The notes: a model not told the origin generated them from the sequence alone. Shown: positions 25,815 through 38,249, counted from the stretch's first letter. The stretch is 64,000 bases of DNA from Kingdonia uniflora (GCA_014058105.1 JACGCM010001272.1:2356001-2420000); one strand, 5' to 3'. Numbers and translations: made by a program.

Positions 25815-28800
25815 TCAAACAGAGTTTAGCTCGGGAGTAACAATAACTCTGCCCCTCTCTATCAGATCAGCAGGTCGAGGGCCTAAGTTGGTTTCAATGA
25901 AGGCCATACAATTCCCCCGATCTATACTCACTTTACAAATGCATTCCTTGTCAGGCAAGCTCTTAAACAAGGTATCTCGTTCTAATTGAAGTCTTTTTAT
26001 TTCCACTACAAAATACACAACAGTCGACTTTAACAGGTCTTCCCGTGATGTATGAGCTACAACGATCCTTGAAAAGTTACATCTCACCTTTTAAAGATGT
26101 GACTCCAAATGCGAGTACCTTCCCTTCTGATATACCATTTCCCTGCCTATCAAATCATAAAAAGCTATATTCTCTTCCACTTTTTTGAAATATTTAGTTG
26201 ATTCAATCTGAAGAGCAACCTCCAGTTCACGGCCTGAGCGCACAATGTCACAATTTCTGCATTCAATTCTTTACTAGCAGAAATATCCTTTAACAAGTCA
26301 TCTTTCTTCTTCATCGGAACTTCCTTCGCCCTAATTTCCCCTTCCAAGACCTTCTCCCTGATAAGAGCAGCATCCAGTTTGTGTTGGCATTCTCATAAGT
26401 CCGCATTTCCTTTCTGCACATGTCCCTGAATTCGAGCTACATCACCTTCCAATTCTCTAATTCGACCTAAAAGGCTAACTACATCGCCTTGGACTAGAGG
26501 AACTTTAGCCTCAGTTCTACTCCCCCTCAAGCACTTTCTAGCCTCGACTTTCTTGACACGTGCATTGGCTTGCGCCAATTCGGTCTTCAATCGCACCACC
26601 CTCTTATTTAATTCGTTACACCTTCGATGCATCCCCCAAAACTCCATATCGTTGGCTGGTAAGGCTATTTCCAAGTGTTCGGTTACAGCTTCCGAGGCTG
26701 ATAACTGTTCTCGAGCTACCTTCAACTCGTTATCTTTTTCAATCAATTTTCATTTTAGGCGCTCCAGCTCGCTTCTACAATTTTGAAGATCAGTTCGAAA
26801 TAGCCCCTCTGATCATTCCAGCGCCTGAATACGATATTGTGGCATTTCAACTTACTTATTCTTAATCATCAGTGTGTCAACTTCACTTTAAAACTTCGTG
26901 GCGTGTCATTAACCTCTGCAAGCTATTTTATCCCCTTCATAATTTTGGTATCTTTCTTCTCGACCTTGCGAGTGAGGTCAACAACCATTTGGTTATCTTT
27001 AACAAATTTAAAATGCGCCTTCACGTGCTGATCTACTCTGTTTTCAGTCGCCTCCCTTACCCTATCAAACTCCTCCGCAAATTCTCGGTTACAGTGGAGT
27101 GCCTCATTTTCTCGAACGCAAACTGAATCCAATTCGACCTACACAATAATAGATACATTATATACAGTGCGATTCAAAAAACCCATCAACATGATGTGTG
27201 TCTCATTTCTTAGAAGATATCTGCATTTCTAACATCTACTGTGTACAACTACTTCTAGCCTTAAAGGTGGAAGCACAAGCCCAGATAGGTGCTCCATGAC
27301 ATACATTTCGAAGTCTAAGGTACATATTTACGATATTCTACTTTATTTAAATACTATGAATTTTTCTACGCCCTATAATTAGTGCAGTTTTCCTAAAACT
27401 GATAGCAAGTTTTTGGCTTAGCTCTATGCTTTATGTTATCTAATTTACTTGGTAGCTTTATGTCGATATAACATACAAGTTAGAAGACCTATTCTGATCT
27501 AACCTGCAACTCCGCTTGCAAAGACAGCAAGGCTGAAGAGGTCTTTCCTTCCCTAGCAAGCCCGGTTTCTAGATCTTTTATTCTGAGACTCATTTCTCTA
27601 AGTGCCTACAAGAGGTTTACAAAAAGTTAACCTACAGAAGTTTATTTAATATGCACAAGTACAACAATTTACAAGACATTTCAAAATATTTATACAAATT
27701 ATTTCTCTACCCTACCTTCTCATTATCTCCCTCTGGGAGTTCGGTGCCATACCCTTGATTGTCTAGTAGCGTTTGGCGGGAGACACCATCTAACCCATCA
27801 ACAACTCCCACCCACACACCTCTTCTACTTCTTCATCATCACCTTCCTCAACATAGGTGTTTGCCTTAATGGCATCCACCTCATCCTCAAAATATCCCTT
27901 CAGTATCAGGTGGCGTCCCAACCTTTCACGCTCCGCCTTCACCTCCTCCATATTCACCCTCGCCTCCGCTTGCAGATGACCAATCGCCACTGCATGAGAA
28001 GCCTTCAAAGCCTCTAATTTCTTTGCATCCATAAGATCATCGGCCTTCGCTCGAGCTACCTGCATTTCAAGCTCAATTTTAACTTTCATCAGCTCGGATT
28101 TTTCTTCTTCCACTCCGAGCCAAATCCCCTTCACCATACGAGCAACCCGCACAAACCAAATCGACCTCAGGGTGAGTTTGAAACGCAAGAAATATTTACA
28201 AGATCAAACATCAATACATACCATCTTTCTCAGATCCTCCACTCCATAAAGAGCCGCCAGCCTGACCCTTTCCACCACTACTTTGAGATCATCCTCAGCA
28301 GCAGGTCGCTCTTCAACGAACTTTTCGCCCGACCTCCCCGAGGGTTCGATCCTTCTTTTTTTTCTTTTCCATCACCCTCACCACTTCCGGTGGTACCAGA
28401 GGCCGACGGACGCTTCAACAATTGTTTCTTTGTAAACGTTCAACATTTGGTAATAGACTCTGGCTGAACCAAACTATCTATTCTAGGGGTCTTGGCCACA
28501 TTGACTCAGCCTTCCCCACTAGTTCCTTTCTTCTTTACATCATCAGTACCCGCCATCAACCTGGTCGATTGTGATTTTTAAACCTTTTTTAACATACTTC
28601 CACTCCTCTTCTTTCTTCTAAGGCCGAGTCCTTCCAACACAAACTCGGGCTCAACCTCTTCCTCCACAACTTCGTCCAACAGTAATTTTTTCCTCTTCAC
28701 TCGAGACTTCGGGCCTGCCATGCACAGTATTTATTATTATCACCAAAAGATCATCAGTTCAAACATATCAATATTATATACTTTATACATTGTTATACTT

Positions 28801-31800
28801 ACTTTGTTTTATAGTTATAAATAGAAGATCCAAAGGTTTTTCATCATCTCTCTAAAGATAATTACCTTTCACCTATATTACGTTGTCATTCCAGGCTCGA
28901 CCTTCTGAATTAAGATCGAAGAAGGGACGCCGTGTTGCGCTCGCACAAAAATATGCCCCACCACTGGCTTGATAATTCTTCACCCCATAAAACTGTTGTA
29001 CGTCCTTAGGGGATATCCTTCTTACTTTTCCCTCATTCTCCCAATTTTTATTTAGATGATCGCAAACGCTTATTTCCTCCCACATATTCCCGTTCAATTG
29101 AACAGGATATACTCCAATCATATTTATAATCCCCTTCGCCAAATTGGAAAGGGGGAGACTCAACCCGTACTCTAATTGAGACATGTAATACAAGAAACTC
29201 TCTGAAATGTCACTCCGAACACTCCTATCAAAATATTCTAATGAAATTGAATTATCTATGCCCTTATCTTATTTTTCCTCCTCCAAGTCGGCCATCAAAT
29301 AAAAATACTCTTCCCCCGTCGCCACCGTGCACCCCCTAAACATCCTACCAGCGTATTCTACTCAGTTACCCCATTTCCCGCCTACGGCAGCTTTGGCTTT
29401 ACAAAATTCTCTAAATACCAATTTACCAGGAATACTTGGAAATTGCTCCAAACAAACTTCTACCTCATCATCAGGCTCAACTGTACGACCGGAGGTCAAA
29501 ACCTCGTTAATAGGCAAACTATCCATTTCAAACTACAATTTTATAGGTAAAGATTGATTTTACCCAAATACCTCACACGTTTGACCTACATAAAGGTTCA
29601 GGTATCTATCATTATTTTTTTACAAATTGGTCATTCATATGCAATATATCATTCAAGGATTCTGTCTATATGTCAAATATCATAGATTGCTATAAATAAT
29701 GATTTACAAAGATTTTTTTAAACAGATTACGATTCGCAAAGTAAACACAACACATGTCTCTACTAGCCTTCAGTGTCATAATGAGAATCCATAGTAGCGT
29801 AAAGTCCTTCCCTCACAACGTTATTGTATTACCACCTACGTGATTCTGAGCCCGCAACTTTTTTCGACTGTTGGTCACCTTCAGATAAATCTTTACCAAA
29901 TCCTCAGCAATTTTTACGCACTTCTCTCATAGTGCTCTCCAAATTTTCAGAAGTAAAAAACGTTTGAATGATGAAGACGAAGCACTATTTAATCTTTCTT
30001 TCTCAAATAGCTGGCAGTTATTGCACCTCGTATGACCCATCCCCGGTTTTGGAATCGGGCGTCCTTTCCATTATCTATGTCAGACGTATTGTACCTTTTC
30101 AATAAAATTGTATTTCCATCATTACCCCTGCCCTCATATTTTAATCTATTTTTATCTCTTGTTACCATATCTTTCTCTGACCTTCCCACACTCATGTGAC
30201 TCACACTTTATAAAATCAGATTTTTTACAACTTTGCATAAAAGACAAACTTAGAGGCTCCTGTATTTTTATGTTCGTGTTCCTTATACTTATAGTACTAG
30301 TGACGTCATTTTCAAAGCTACCAAAATTTTCAAACTTATTCAAAATTTGTTTATCAAAATACTCTCAAATGGTATTTGCAACTATAGAGGATCAGATTGA
30401 CTTCTAACTTTCTGCTAAACTAAAAAACCTTTACATTTATTTAGGATAACACTTTACATGTAATTACATCTAAAACAGCCCTGGTGACCTGAACAACTAC
30501 ATCTGACCAAATCTCCTCCCTCGATCACTCCATCTTCAAATTTGATCTCTACCTCAGCGATCAATCTGATCATCTATTCTCGATCTGCAGGATCCCACAC
30601 CAATTCACAAAAGCATACCTCATAGAAATACCTGGTATATTCAAGTTCCCTATCCCTCACCTCCAATCCTTTGAGCTGATATTCCCTCATTGGTAACTCA
30701 GCATCATAATCAAACAATCCAAAAATCCCCTCCCGCACTTCAGCGATCTTTATGGCCAATCGTCCTTCAGTGGCATGACGAATTCGCCGAGATCAAGTTG
30801 TACCATCACAATCACTTCTCCATATTCAGGAAATAATTGTTGCCCTTATTTGTACATTTATACAACACTTTTTGCCCAAAATATGATTTTGACCTTTTAT
30901 CTCCTAACAGACCCCCGGAAATCTTGAGATAGGTTATTTCAATTTATCCCTTCACTCAAGCAGTTACATTATTTTGGAGCTTATTATATCAAGTATTATC
31001 CTTCTTTCGACCTTTATTAGCTGGAATTTTTGTATTGCATATTTCCTACAGTTTTTCTCCCCCACATTTTTAACGCACAGGGATATTATACTACAATCAC
31101 AATGTTAATTTTCATACGTATTTTTATCAGTTTGAACATTACAACAACAGTGCTTTTAATAATTACTTCTATTCATTACGTACACCCTACAACGATTCAG
31201 TTCGATTATACGAGTTATATTCTATCTTCATAACACAAATAATTGGATGAAAAATTCTTATTCATACCGATAACATTACACATGATTTTACAGATAATAA
31301 TTTTTTTAGTGATTGATCTCAGGTTTATTACAACGACATAATCTGTCCATAACCAACCCCAAGGTACTTTACAGGTAATAAGTTTTTTACTGCTTTTAAA
31401 AGTTGTAGGTCATTCAAGCACGCTGACACATTAACTCCTCCAGTTGTTCTCGCTTCAGTGATTTTTCACCCTGATACAAAGTAGAAATTAGAGCCAAAAA
31501 AGAGCTTCCCTCACATTAGCTTGGTCGAAGTCTATTCGAGCTTCAAATGGAAACTACGCAAGCAGTAGACAAAGTGCTAAAACCAAATCCTCAAACTGAA
31601 GGTCTTCTAAGTGCCAAAATGTGATGGAAATACAGAAGCAGACTCCCACTGGTTATCTCCCCCTCCATTACCATCACCCCCTCTTCTGAAACCACCACCT
31701 CCGAAGAGTTGGCAGAGATGAAGAGGGCCCGACCTTAGAATTCATGGTGATGCAAGAAATTAGCATAACTGCCTTGCAGTTATGCCTATCCCTGCATATG

Positions 31801-32032
31801 ATGCCCCAACCCTGTCTTTCGCAAGAGTAAGGAGACAGACCCACCGATCCTCGCCTGTCAAGATAACGACATGAAATCTCTACTTGCAGTAGAATTCCTC
31901 CTCAACTTCAATCGCTTCGTCTTCCGACATGCCTTGATACGTCGGAGGAACAGAAGCAGGTGTCGACATCTTCAACCTCTGCATTTTAGACGCAATCCTC
32001 TCTTTAAGGACCATACTATGAGTCTTCACCAT
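25815..32032 (-). pseudogene. Antisense multi-exon coiled-coil gene of element B
   Basis: This is the better preserved copy of the gene seen in element A, transcribed toward the integrase. Start MVKTHSMVLKERI at 32032. Further exon blocks: about 30840-30480 (MAIKIAEVREGIFGLFDYD), 30204-29989, about 29525-28860 (with LSLPLSNLAKGIINMIG, similar to the putative gypsy-type transposon domain, then ASGGAYFCASATRR and FDLNSEGRAWND), about 28720-28200, 28160-27740 (coiled coil ending LGRHLILKGYFEDEVDAIKA), 27606-27505 (uninterrupted), 27138-26923, 26746-26393, 26347-26165, 26010-25815. Acceptors ending in TAG or CAG fall at the same places as in element A. Predicted product: one globular N-terminal domain plus several hundred residues of coiled coil. 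Known as extra antisense ORFs in Tat elements; role unknown. Scattered stops suggest it is dead or dying. Confidence 0.72.
27505..27606 (-). other. Intact conserved exon of antisense gene (element B)
   Basis: Acceptor CTTGTAG/GCACTTAG, then an open 34-codon exon starting ALREMSLRIKDLE and ending LSLQAELQ, then donor GTTAGA. The element A counterpart (11887-11988) starts ELKDMHLRIKELE and ends AELQ/GTTAGA. The introns that follow have almost the same length in both copies (about 366 bp). Confidence 0.7.
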
Positions 32033-32357
32033 TGTTAATATTTTAGGGAATTTTACAAAGAATAAGTGTAGTCTACTTCCAAAATCCGATACAGGTACCA
32101 TTTATATAACCCTATATTTAATGTGCAGGTACGTTTTACCAAACGCCATCATTCATTACAGACACAACTTTTCAAGTCATAACCATCACATACATCAGCA
32201 TCCACATCCTTATTAAATACACGTCATTTCCTGATAACCCGCATAACTCCACACAGTCAAAGCCATCATTATTCCATTTTAATTATCAAAAATTTCTGCC
32301 CAGATACCAAGTCACAAATTGATAATTTCTCAACCAAAGTCACGCGTGACTTTGGTT
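32033..32357. other. Spacer between antisense gene start and PPT of element B
   Basis: There is no ORF of note. It would hold the antisense gene promoter and leader if that gene has its own promoter, or act as leader if transcription starts in the 3' LTR on the minus strand. I see no convincing TATA box that decides between these. Confidence 0.35.
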
Positions 32358-32370
32358 GCGAGGGGGCGAT
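32358..32370 (+). promoter_or_regulatory. Polypurine tract of element B
   Basis: GCGAGGGGGCGAT ends directly at the 3' LTR start TGTAAGG and is matched in element A (7157-7140). Confidence 0.85.
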
Positions 32371-32996
32371 TGTAAGGACCTATCCCTCAATCACACCTAA
32401 AAATGAGCTCACCTAGTTCGAATTACCTCCATCTCAGATTCACAGATTCTTTAACAGATCCTCTCCAGTCAAACATTCCAAACTACCCCATAAATAGGTT
32501 AAGAATGTGGGCCAAACTTTAACCAAAGAGCATTATCCAGTCAAAGACACCTGTCTCTCACAAACTCGTTAGTTATTCAGTCAACCGCCACTAACCACAT
32601 TATTTGGAAAATGTGCTCAAGCACGATGAAGAGTTGCGAAGTAGGCCTATATAAAGGAAAATTTCTTGAAGAGACAAGGAAGAGAAAAATTACACAAGCG
32701 ATCATCAAGAAACTATTAATTCGAGATTCTCAGCAAATATTAAAAATTTCTTAATTGCAAGGTTCAAAGAATTTCTATATTTAGAGATCACTTGTAATAA
32801 AGATATCTGCCTCAAGCAATAAAAATACTTTCATAAAAATCATCCACACGAAGTTGTAGTTTTTTACCTATTCAGAGATTTTCCATGCTAAAATTACCTG
32901 TTTCATTTCTTACTTTTTATTATAATATTGTTACAGGTTCATTGGTGTGATAGCGAATTCTAACAAATTTTAAGTTTATGGAATTTGACCATTACA
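32371..32996 (+). repeat. 3' LTR of element B
   Basis: It is 626 bp, begins TGTAAGGACCTATCCC and ends CCATTACA, and aligns with 18433-19057 throughout with many substitutions. The TATA box CCTATATAAAGG is kept near 32647. Confidence 0.93.
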
Positions 32997-33001
32997 GATA
33001 A
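32997..33001. repeat. Target-site duplication of element B, right copy
   Basis: GATAA, identical to 18428-18432. The sequence after it continues element A gag on the minus strand. Confidence 0.92.
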
Positions 33002-34570
33002 TGTATTCGTACAGCCGCCCATCTTTGAAAATGAATTCCAACAACCTCTATAAAGCATAGCAGTTGTCAATAGCATGATGATTTACCTTGTGGTACATGC
33101 AGTACGGGAAGCCTTCGATTGGTTCTAATGGTTAAGATGGACAGTTTAACTTATCCTTTGATAGAATTGGAAAAATTATAGCGATTTGGGCATTTATCTT
33201 AGGGAGGACCAGTTTGGGTAATGTTCTGCCTTTCCAAGGGTTGCCATTATTGGCCTTGGAATGCTTTTGATCATCCTGATCCTCCTTCAGTTCATTATTT
33301 CGTTCTCTAGGTGGGCCTTTAGTGGTTAGGACAGATTTAGTAGATTTATACCTTTCGGGCATCATCATTTCCAGGTCGACATACCCATTGACCTTGGTGA
33401 TCATATCCTCCATGGTTATGAGTTTGTTGAGGAAGATACGATATTTGGCCTTGCAGTCGTGCTGGAGTGCGTTAGTGAAAGCAATAATAATTATTTTCTG
33501 ATCAAGATTATCTACTTTTCGTGTGAGCTCCGAAAACTTCTTGGTAAATGCCTCAAGCTTCTCTCCTTGTGATTGTTTAAGCCTAATAGAGGAATATAAA
33601 TTCTCCTCCTTGTATTTGTTGTAAGCATATGTCTTGATGAATTGCTTCTGTGGCTGATCGAATGTGAGGATGAAATATTCAGGTTGAGAGTGGAACCACC
33701 GAAGTGGTACCCCCTATAGACTTGTTACGAACAGACGGCAAAGAATGTGGTTGAGATTGGAGTACAACCCCAATAAATCACAGTATTGTTGAATGTGCTT
33801 CTTTGGATCGATGCCTTTGTATTTACGTATCTTCGGAGTATGGAAACCTCTCGGTACTTCCATATCGAATAACTCTTTGACAATCGGACTACCTTGCAAC
33901 TTGGTAAGGTCATTTTTATGGCCTAAAGTTTAAGATTCAATCAACTCCTTGATACGCTGATCCATATGCTTTTGTTTGACGTATTGATGTGTGACCTGAG
34001 TGGCGTGGTGAAGTGGTTAAGGATTATGAGTATCGGTGCCCTCACTCAAGCGATCACGTGCTGGAATTCAAGGTTGAGGTCGCTAATCTTCCTCATGACG
34101 TCTGGAAAGTCAGAGACCTTTGCTGATATCAGACTGAACTTTACCGCCTAAATGAATGGAAGGCTGATGTTCGTGCTAAACATTTTTGAAAATAGCTTTA
34201 CTAGTGGCTCCTCGAGGTCTCAATTTTTCCCGTACAGAAACTTGGGAGGTCTCCGGCATTTTATCATAATCTCTAGTTTGGGAAGCCTGTTGAGTATCCT
34301 ACAGAGCCTGTAACGTAGTCTGCATGGTTATCATCTGGTCTTCATGTCATTTGAACGCTGTCAAATGAGTTTATCACTGGCTTCAAGCTCCTTCTCTCAG
34401 AGCTCTCGATCAAGAGTTAACTGACGTTCAAGCTCATTATGTTTCTTTGTTTTGGCATGGAGATTCATTCGTAGTTTTGTAAGTTGCTCTGGCTTAACTA
34501 AAAATTGGCTTGGATTCCGGTTGCTGGTCGTTTGGAAGTGACCATGATTAGAGATTGATAGCATAATAAA
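33002..34570 (-). pseudogene. gag of element A
   Basis: Minus-strand Gag in broken frames. The N-terminal charged part lies at about 34550-34150. The capsid core at 33899-33450 has KELFDMEVPRGFHTPKIRKY, DPKKHIQQYCDLLGLYSN, LRWFHS, QKQFIKTYAYNKYKEENLY and GEKLEAFTKKFSEL, with the tail at 33413-33132 (ITKVNGYVDLEMMMPERY). Near 33110-33010 a zinc-knuckle-like YCMYHKVNHHAIDNCYAL and LEFIFKDGRLYEYI follow. Element B is inserted directly after that motif, and the reading resumes in the protease linker at 18432. It closely parallels the gag of element B. Confidence 0.83.
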
Positions 34571-34603
34571 TGTATGCCTTAGGATATTTTGGAAATATCT
34601 TCT

Positions 34604-34623
34604 TTCCTACAGACTGTGCCAAA
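34604..34623 (-). promoter_or_regulatory. Primer-binding site region of element A
   Basis: On the minus strand TTTGGCACAGTCTGTAGGAA follows the LTR end directly. It differs at a few bases from the element B site (TTTGGCACCGTCTGTGG). Confidence 0.7.
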
Positions 34624-35199
34624 TGTAATAACATAATTATGTAGCTCGAAATGGCTTGGAATTAGCTCTTATACCAAATATACTTGTGACAAAAACTAGT
34701 ACAGAACAATAAATAACATGGGTAATTTAGCGTGGAAAACCTTCGAATAGGTAAAAAACCATAACCTCGAGTTGAGGGTTTTTAGTAACAATAACTTTTA
34801 TTGCTTGAGGCTGATATCTTATTACAAGTAATCTCTCAAACTAGAAATACATGATCTTGTAAATAAGAAGTTTTGTGTTAGAGTACAGAAAATCTAGTTT
34901 TTCTTTGTCCCTGTCTTTTCTGAAACTTTTTCTTTATATAGACCTTACCCTTAGTTGTTATTGTGCTGAAGCACATCTTTGAATAATGAGGTAAGTGGTG
35001 GTTGACTGAGTAACTGTTTAGTTTGTGAGAAACAGGTGTTTTTGACTTGTTCATATTCTTTTATTGTGCTCGATCCACGTTCTTCACCAGTTTGTGGTGT
35101 AGGTGTCAATTTTGATTGTTCATGTCACCTGTGAAATGCGTGAGCCTGATATGGATCAGTTGTTCGAATTTGGGTTAGGTCGAAGGGTAGGCCCTTCCA
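34624..35199 (-). repeat. 5' LTR of element A
   Basis: It is 576 bp. On the minus strand it starts TGGAAGGGCCTACCC (35199) and ends GTTATTACA (34624). It keeps the TATATA promoter block (near 34934) that the other LTR has lost, and is related to the element B LTR over most of its length. Confidence 0.87.
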
Positions 35200-36247
35200 C
35201 CCTATATTTTTTTAAGAAAATAGAGTTCAAATCAATACTATATAAGTTTAGAATTGAAAGAGTTTCATGAATTGGATTTTAAACCCCATTAATCATGATA
35301 TCTTAGACTTGAGCTTTGTATGATTTCCAGGGAAGGCGTAAAAGAGCAGGGATATTACTAATAATACCCATACCAGTCCAATTGTCCGTCTAGGTGTCAA
35401 TAGAAGAGTCAGTGCTAATTATCCAAGTTGAATCATTTAAGGTTGTATAGTAGGCATATTTAATACCAGCCCATATAGAAGATTTTAGATAATACTGGAT
35501 AATGTCTCCTTGTTTGGTGAAGTATTTAGCTTTCATGTAACTAGTCCAAATCCTACCCTTTTGAACTATATCCCATGCTAACATCCAACATTGCTTTGTT
35601 AATATCACCTATCTTCCTAAGCCCCAAGTCTCCTTCAGAGGTTGGCTTACAATACTTCTCCCAGGCTGTTGTAACTCCTTTTCTTTTGTTAGGATCCCCA
35701 CTCCATATAAAATTTCTAATAATAGCCTCCCCCTCTTTTAAAATAGAAGAAACCCATTTATAAATTGATATGTATATTGGCATGCTAGACAAGATAGACT
35801 TAGATAAGACTGTCCTCTCTTGCATCAAAAGCATTTTACCTACATATAAATTAGCTCTTATCTTGATCTTATTAATCATAGTTCTTAAACAACCATTAGT
35901 AACTCTACCTTGAATTAATGAAATCCCCGATTAAATTTCAAGGAATGTACCTGCCTCGTCTGATATTGAAAAGGGTTAGAATTTGATACCTCCTAGAAGA
36001 TGCCATACCACCCATGAAGAGCTTGCTTTTGTTAAGATTTTTCCACTGGCTGCTTGATATCTTTCTAATAGCTTCTTAAGAGCTTTAAGACCTTTGATTG
36101 CTCCATTAGAGAAGATAATGATATCATTTGTAAATAGAAGATGAGAAGGATAGTGAACCCCCTTATGAGAAGCCATAGGATAAATTAGAGATTTCTCCCT
36201 TAGCCAAATAATACCTCTGCTAAGAACTTATTTAACAATGGCGAATA

Positions 36248-36255
36248 GGAGGAGC
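36248..36255. repeat. hAT-like target duplication, left copy
   Basis: GGAGGAGC here and GGAGGGGC at 36957-36964 match at seven of eight bases. Eight bases is the hAT length. Confidence 0.7.
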
Positions 36256-36956
36256 TAAAGCTGGCAAAGTGACCCATGATCCGCCAACTTGACCTTACCT
36301 AACTATTTTTTGTGGGTTTGGGTTTGGCCTTAATAGGTCGCGGGTCTTTTGACCCGAACCCGTCTAACCCATTTAATAAATGGGTCAGGTTAGGGTTTAC
36401 ATTAAATGGTTTGGGTTGACCTGTGACCCGTTTAAGTTTAATTTTGGCCAATTATAATTTATGATTTTTATTGTATTATCCATCATTCAAAGTTAGATCT
36501 AAGCCTACAAAGAGGTTTATGTGTCATTACAAGCCATAAACATATGGCATTTAATCCGATCTCACCTCAATTTCATTCTTTCATCCTCTTCTGTTGTTAC
36601 TACATATATCTTCAACAAACCTACACTCAGAAAATAGGCATTTGATCTCCACTTCCATTACTGGACTCATCATTTTATAACACATGTAACACCAATACTT
36701 ACTAATCAAAGCTTCAACAAACCCACTCTCACACAATTGTGTCAAATGAGGTTAAACCCCATGACTCGACCCATGACCCAAATTAATATTTAACAGGTCG
36801 AAAGGGTCGGGTCAGAATGACCTGTTTAAATTAGGGTCGGGTTTGGGTTTGTATTTTTGACCCATTTAACTAAACGGGTCGGGTTTACATTTCTAACCCA
36901 TGAACACGTTATGACTTGACACGTGTAACCCAAACCTAGCCCATTTGTCAGCTCTT
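36256..36956. mobile_element. Non-autonomous hAT-like element (701 bp) in LINE RT
   Basis: The ends are TAAAGCTGGCAAA and, inverted, AAGAGCTGACAAA (10 of 13 match), of the hAT GCTGGCAAA type, with 8-bp flanking duplications. The interior is rich in GGGTC / GACCC / AACCCGAC motifs near both ends and has no transposase. Taking it out with one duplication copy makes the LINE RT read GDPLSPLLFAIVK without a break, which fixes the borders. Confidence 0.8.
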
Positions 36957-38249
36957 GGAGGGGCGATAAAGGATCACCTTGTCTCAATCCCCTTGTTGAC
37001 TTAAAAAAAACCTCATGGGCCACCATTTATCATGATAGATGTATTAGAGCTACTGAGAATACATTTAATTAAGTTATACCAGGTTTCTAAAAACCCAAAT
37101 CTTCTTCGAACAGAGAGAATAAACTTCTAATTAAGAGTATCAAAAGCCTTAGATATATAAATCTTCAAAGCCATACTGCATCCCCACTTTTTATTATCTA
37201 GCTCATTGATCAACTCACTAGCCAAGCCAATATTAGTTTAAATACTTCTACCAGGTAAGAAGGTACCCTGATGAGAAGTTATAATTTTGATAGCTACCTC
37301 TTTGAGTCAAGTAGCCATAATTTTAGTTATAATCTTAAAGCATAAGTTACTAAGACAACTAGGCCTATATTCATTGAGCCTAGTTGCTTGTTCTTCTTTA
37401 GGAATCAAATTTATAAAACTAGAATTTTAACCATTAGGAATTGTACACTCAGCAAAGAAAGATATCACAGCAGTACATACCTCTTTGTGAATAATATCCC
37501 ATAACTTGTAAAAGAGGAATCACTAAAACCATCAGAGATTGGAAAACTGTCGGTATTCATAGAAATTACTGTAATCTTAACTTCTTCAACTTTAGGAATG
37601 CAACTCAACAGACTATTGTCTTTTCCAGTAATAAGTTTAGGCAACATCTGCAAAAGATTTTCATCATGGATAACTCTCTTATCAACTTTAAACTTATCTT
37701 TATAGAACCCCACAATATAATTAGAAATTTCCTGTTGAGATATGAGATTTGTACCATCTTCTTTGACAAGGTCAGTGATCATTGATCTCTCCCTCTTCAA
37801 TTTGGTGATAACATGAAAATATTATTGAGGTTTGTACCAGCATTCACCCATTTTAGCCTAGATTTTTGCAGGCTCAATTGTTTATTTTGTAGCAAAGCAT
37901 TATTGAGGTTTACTTGGGATTTAATTATCTCTCCAGCCACAAAGTCACTTTTGGGATATAACTGTTGAGCTTCTTGGGCCCCAACAAGTTTTGTTGCATC
38001 ATAGTAACATTGTTTTTAGTTGAACCAAAAACTTTTTGTTTCCAAATCTTCAGTACAGGCTTAACCATCTTCAGTTTAGACCTGAGCACATATAGAAGAG
38101 CACCATACACTCTTTCCTTCCAAACCTTCTCAATAAGACTATATAGGGTACAATGGTCAGCCCATACCTTGCAGAACCTAAAAGGAATATTTTTAGGTTT
38201 AGGGATGGAGGTATCCCAACTAAAGATACTGGAGTAATCAGAAATTGGT

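Larger units (their letters stand above)
18433..32996 (+). mobile_element. Tat/Retand-type Ty3/gypsy retrotransposon, element B
   Basis: This is a structurally complete 14,564-bp element inserted in element A in the opposite direction. Order: LTR 18433-19057, PBS, gag (19130 onward), pro-pol to 24743, tandem repeats 24985-25740, antisense gene 32032-25815, PPT 32358-32370, LTR 32371-32996, with perfect GATAA target duplications. The archaeal-type RNase H, tandem repeats and antisense ORF together match the Tat/Retand group of plant Ty3/gypsy elements. Premature stops, a changed protease site and a changed RT site make it non-autonomous now. Visible LTR differences (more than 10 percent over the first 140 bp) show that the insertion is not recent. 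Confidence 0.93.
6634..35199 (-). mobile_element. Tat/Retand-type Ty3/gypsy retrotransposon, element A
   Basis: This is an old full-length element on the minus strand, about 14.0 kb once element B is subtracted. Its parts from right to left are: 5' LTR 35199-34624, PBS, gag, [element B], protease to integrase 18432-14340, tandem repeats 14170-13838, an antisense gene on the plus strand (7456-13815), PPT 7157-7140, 3' LTR 7139-6634. It lies in the LINE between the RT and RNase H regions. The flanks CCACCC[C] and CCACCC suggest an imperfect 5-bp target duplication that I cannot place exactly. LTRs differ clearly (576 vs 506 bp), so it is older than B. The two elements are related over their whole length. 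Confidence 0.88.
35390..37800 (-). pseudogene. LINE ORF2 reverse transcriptase
   Basis: RT of the old LINE, the enzyme for target-primed reverse transcription. Pieces in order: 37800-37465 (RERSMITDLVKEDGTNLISQ, IVGFYKDKF, the pre-RT region), about 37460-37000 in broken frames, GLRQGDPLSPL at 36990-36965, [hAT insertion], 36176-35976 with the catalytic-box position LLFTNDIIIF (normally F/YADD), then 35879-35553 (RTVLSKSILSSMPIYI, FIWSGDPNKRKG, WEKYCKPTSEGDLGLR) and 35608-35390. The aspartate box is altered to TND, and there are several frameshifts. It joins the RNase H part at 6633 across element A. Confidence 0.8.
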
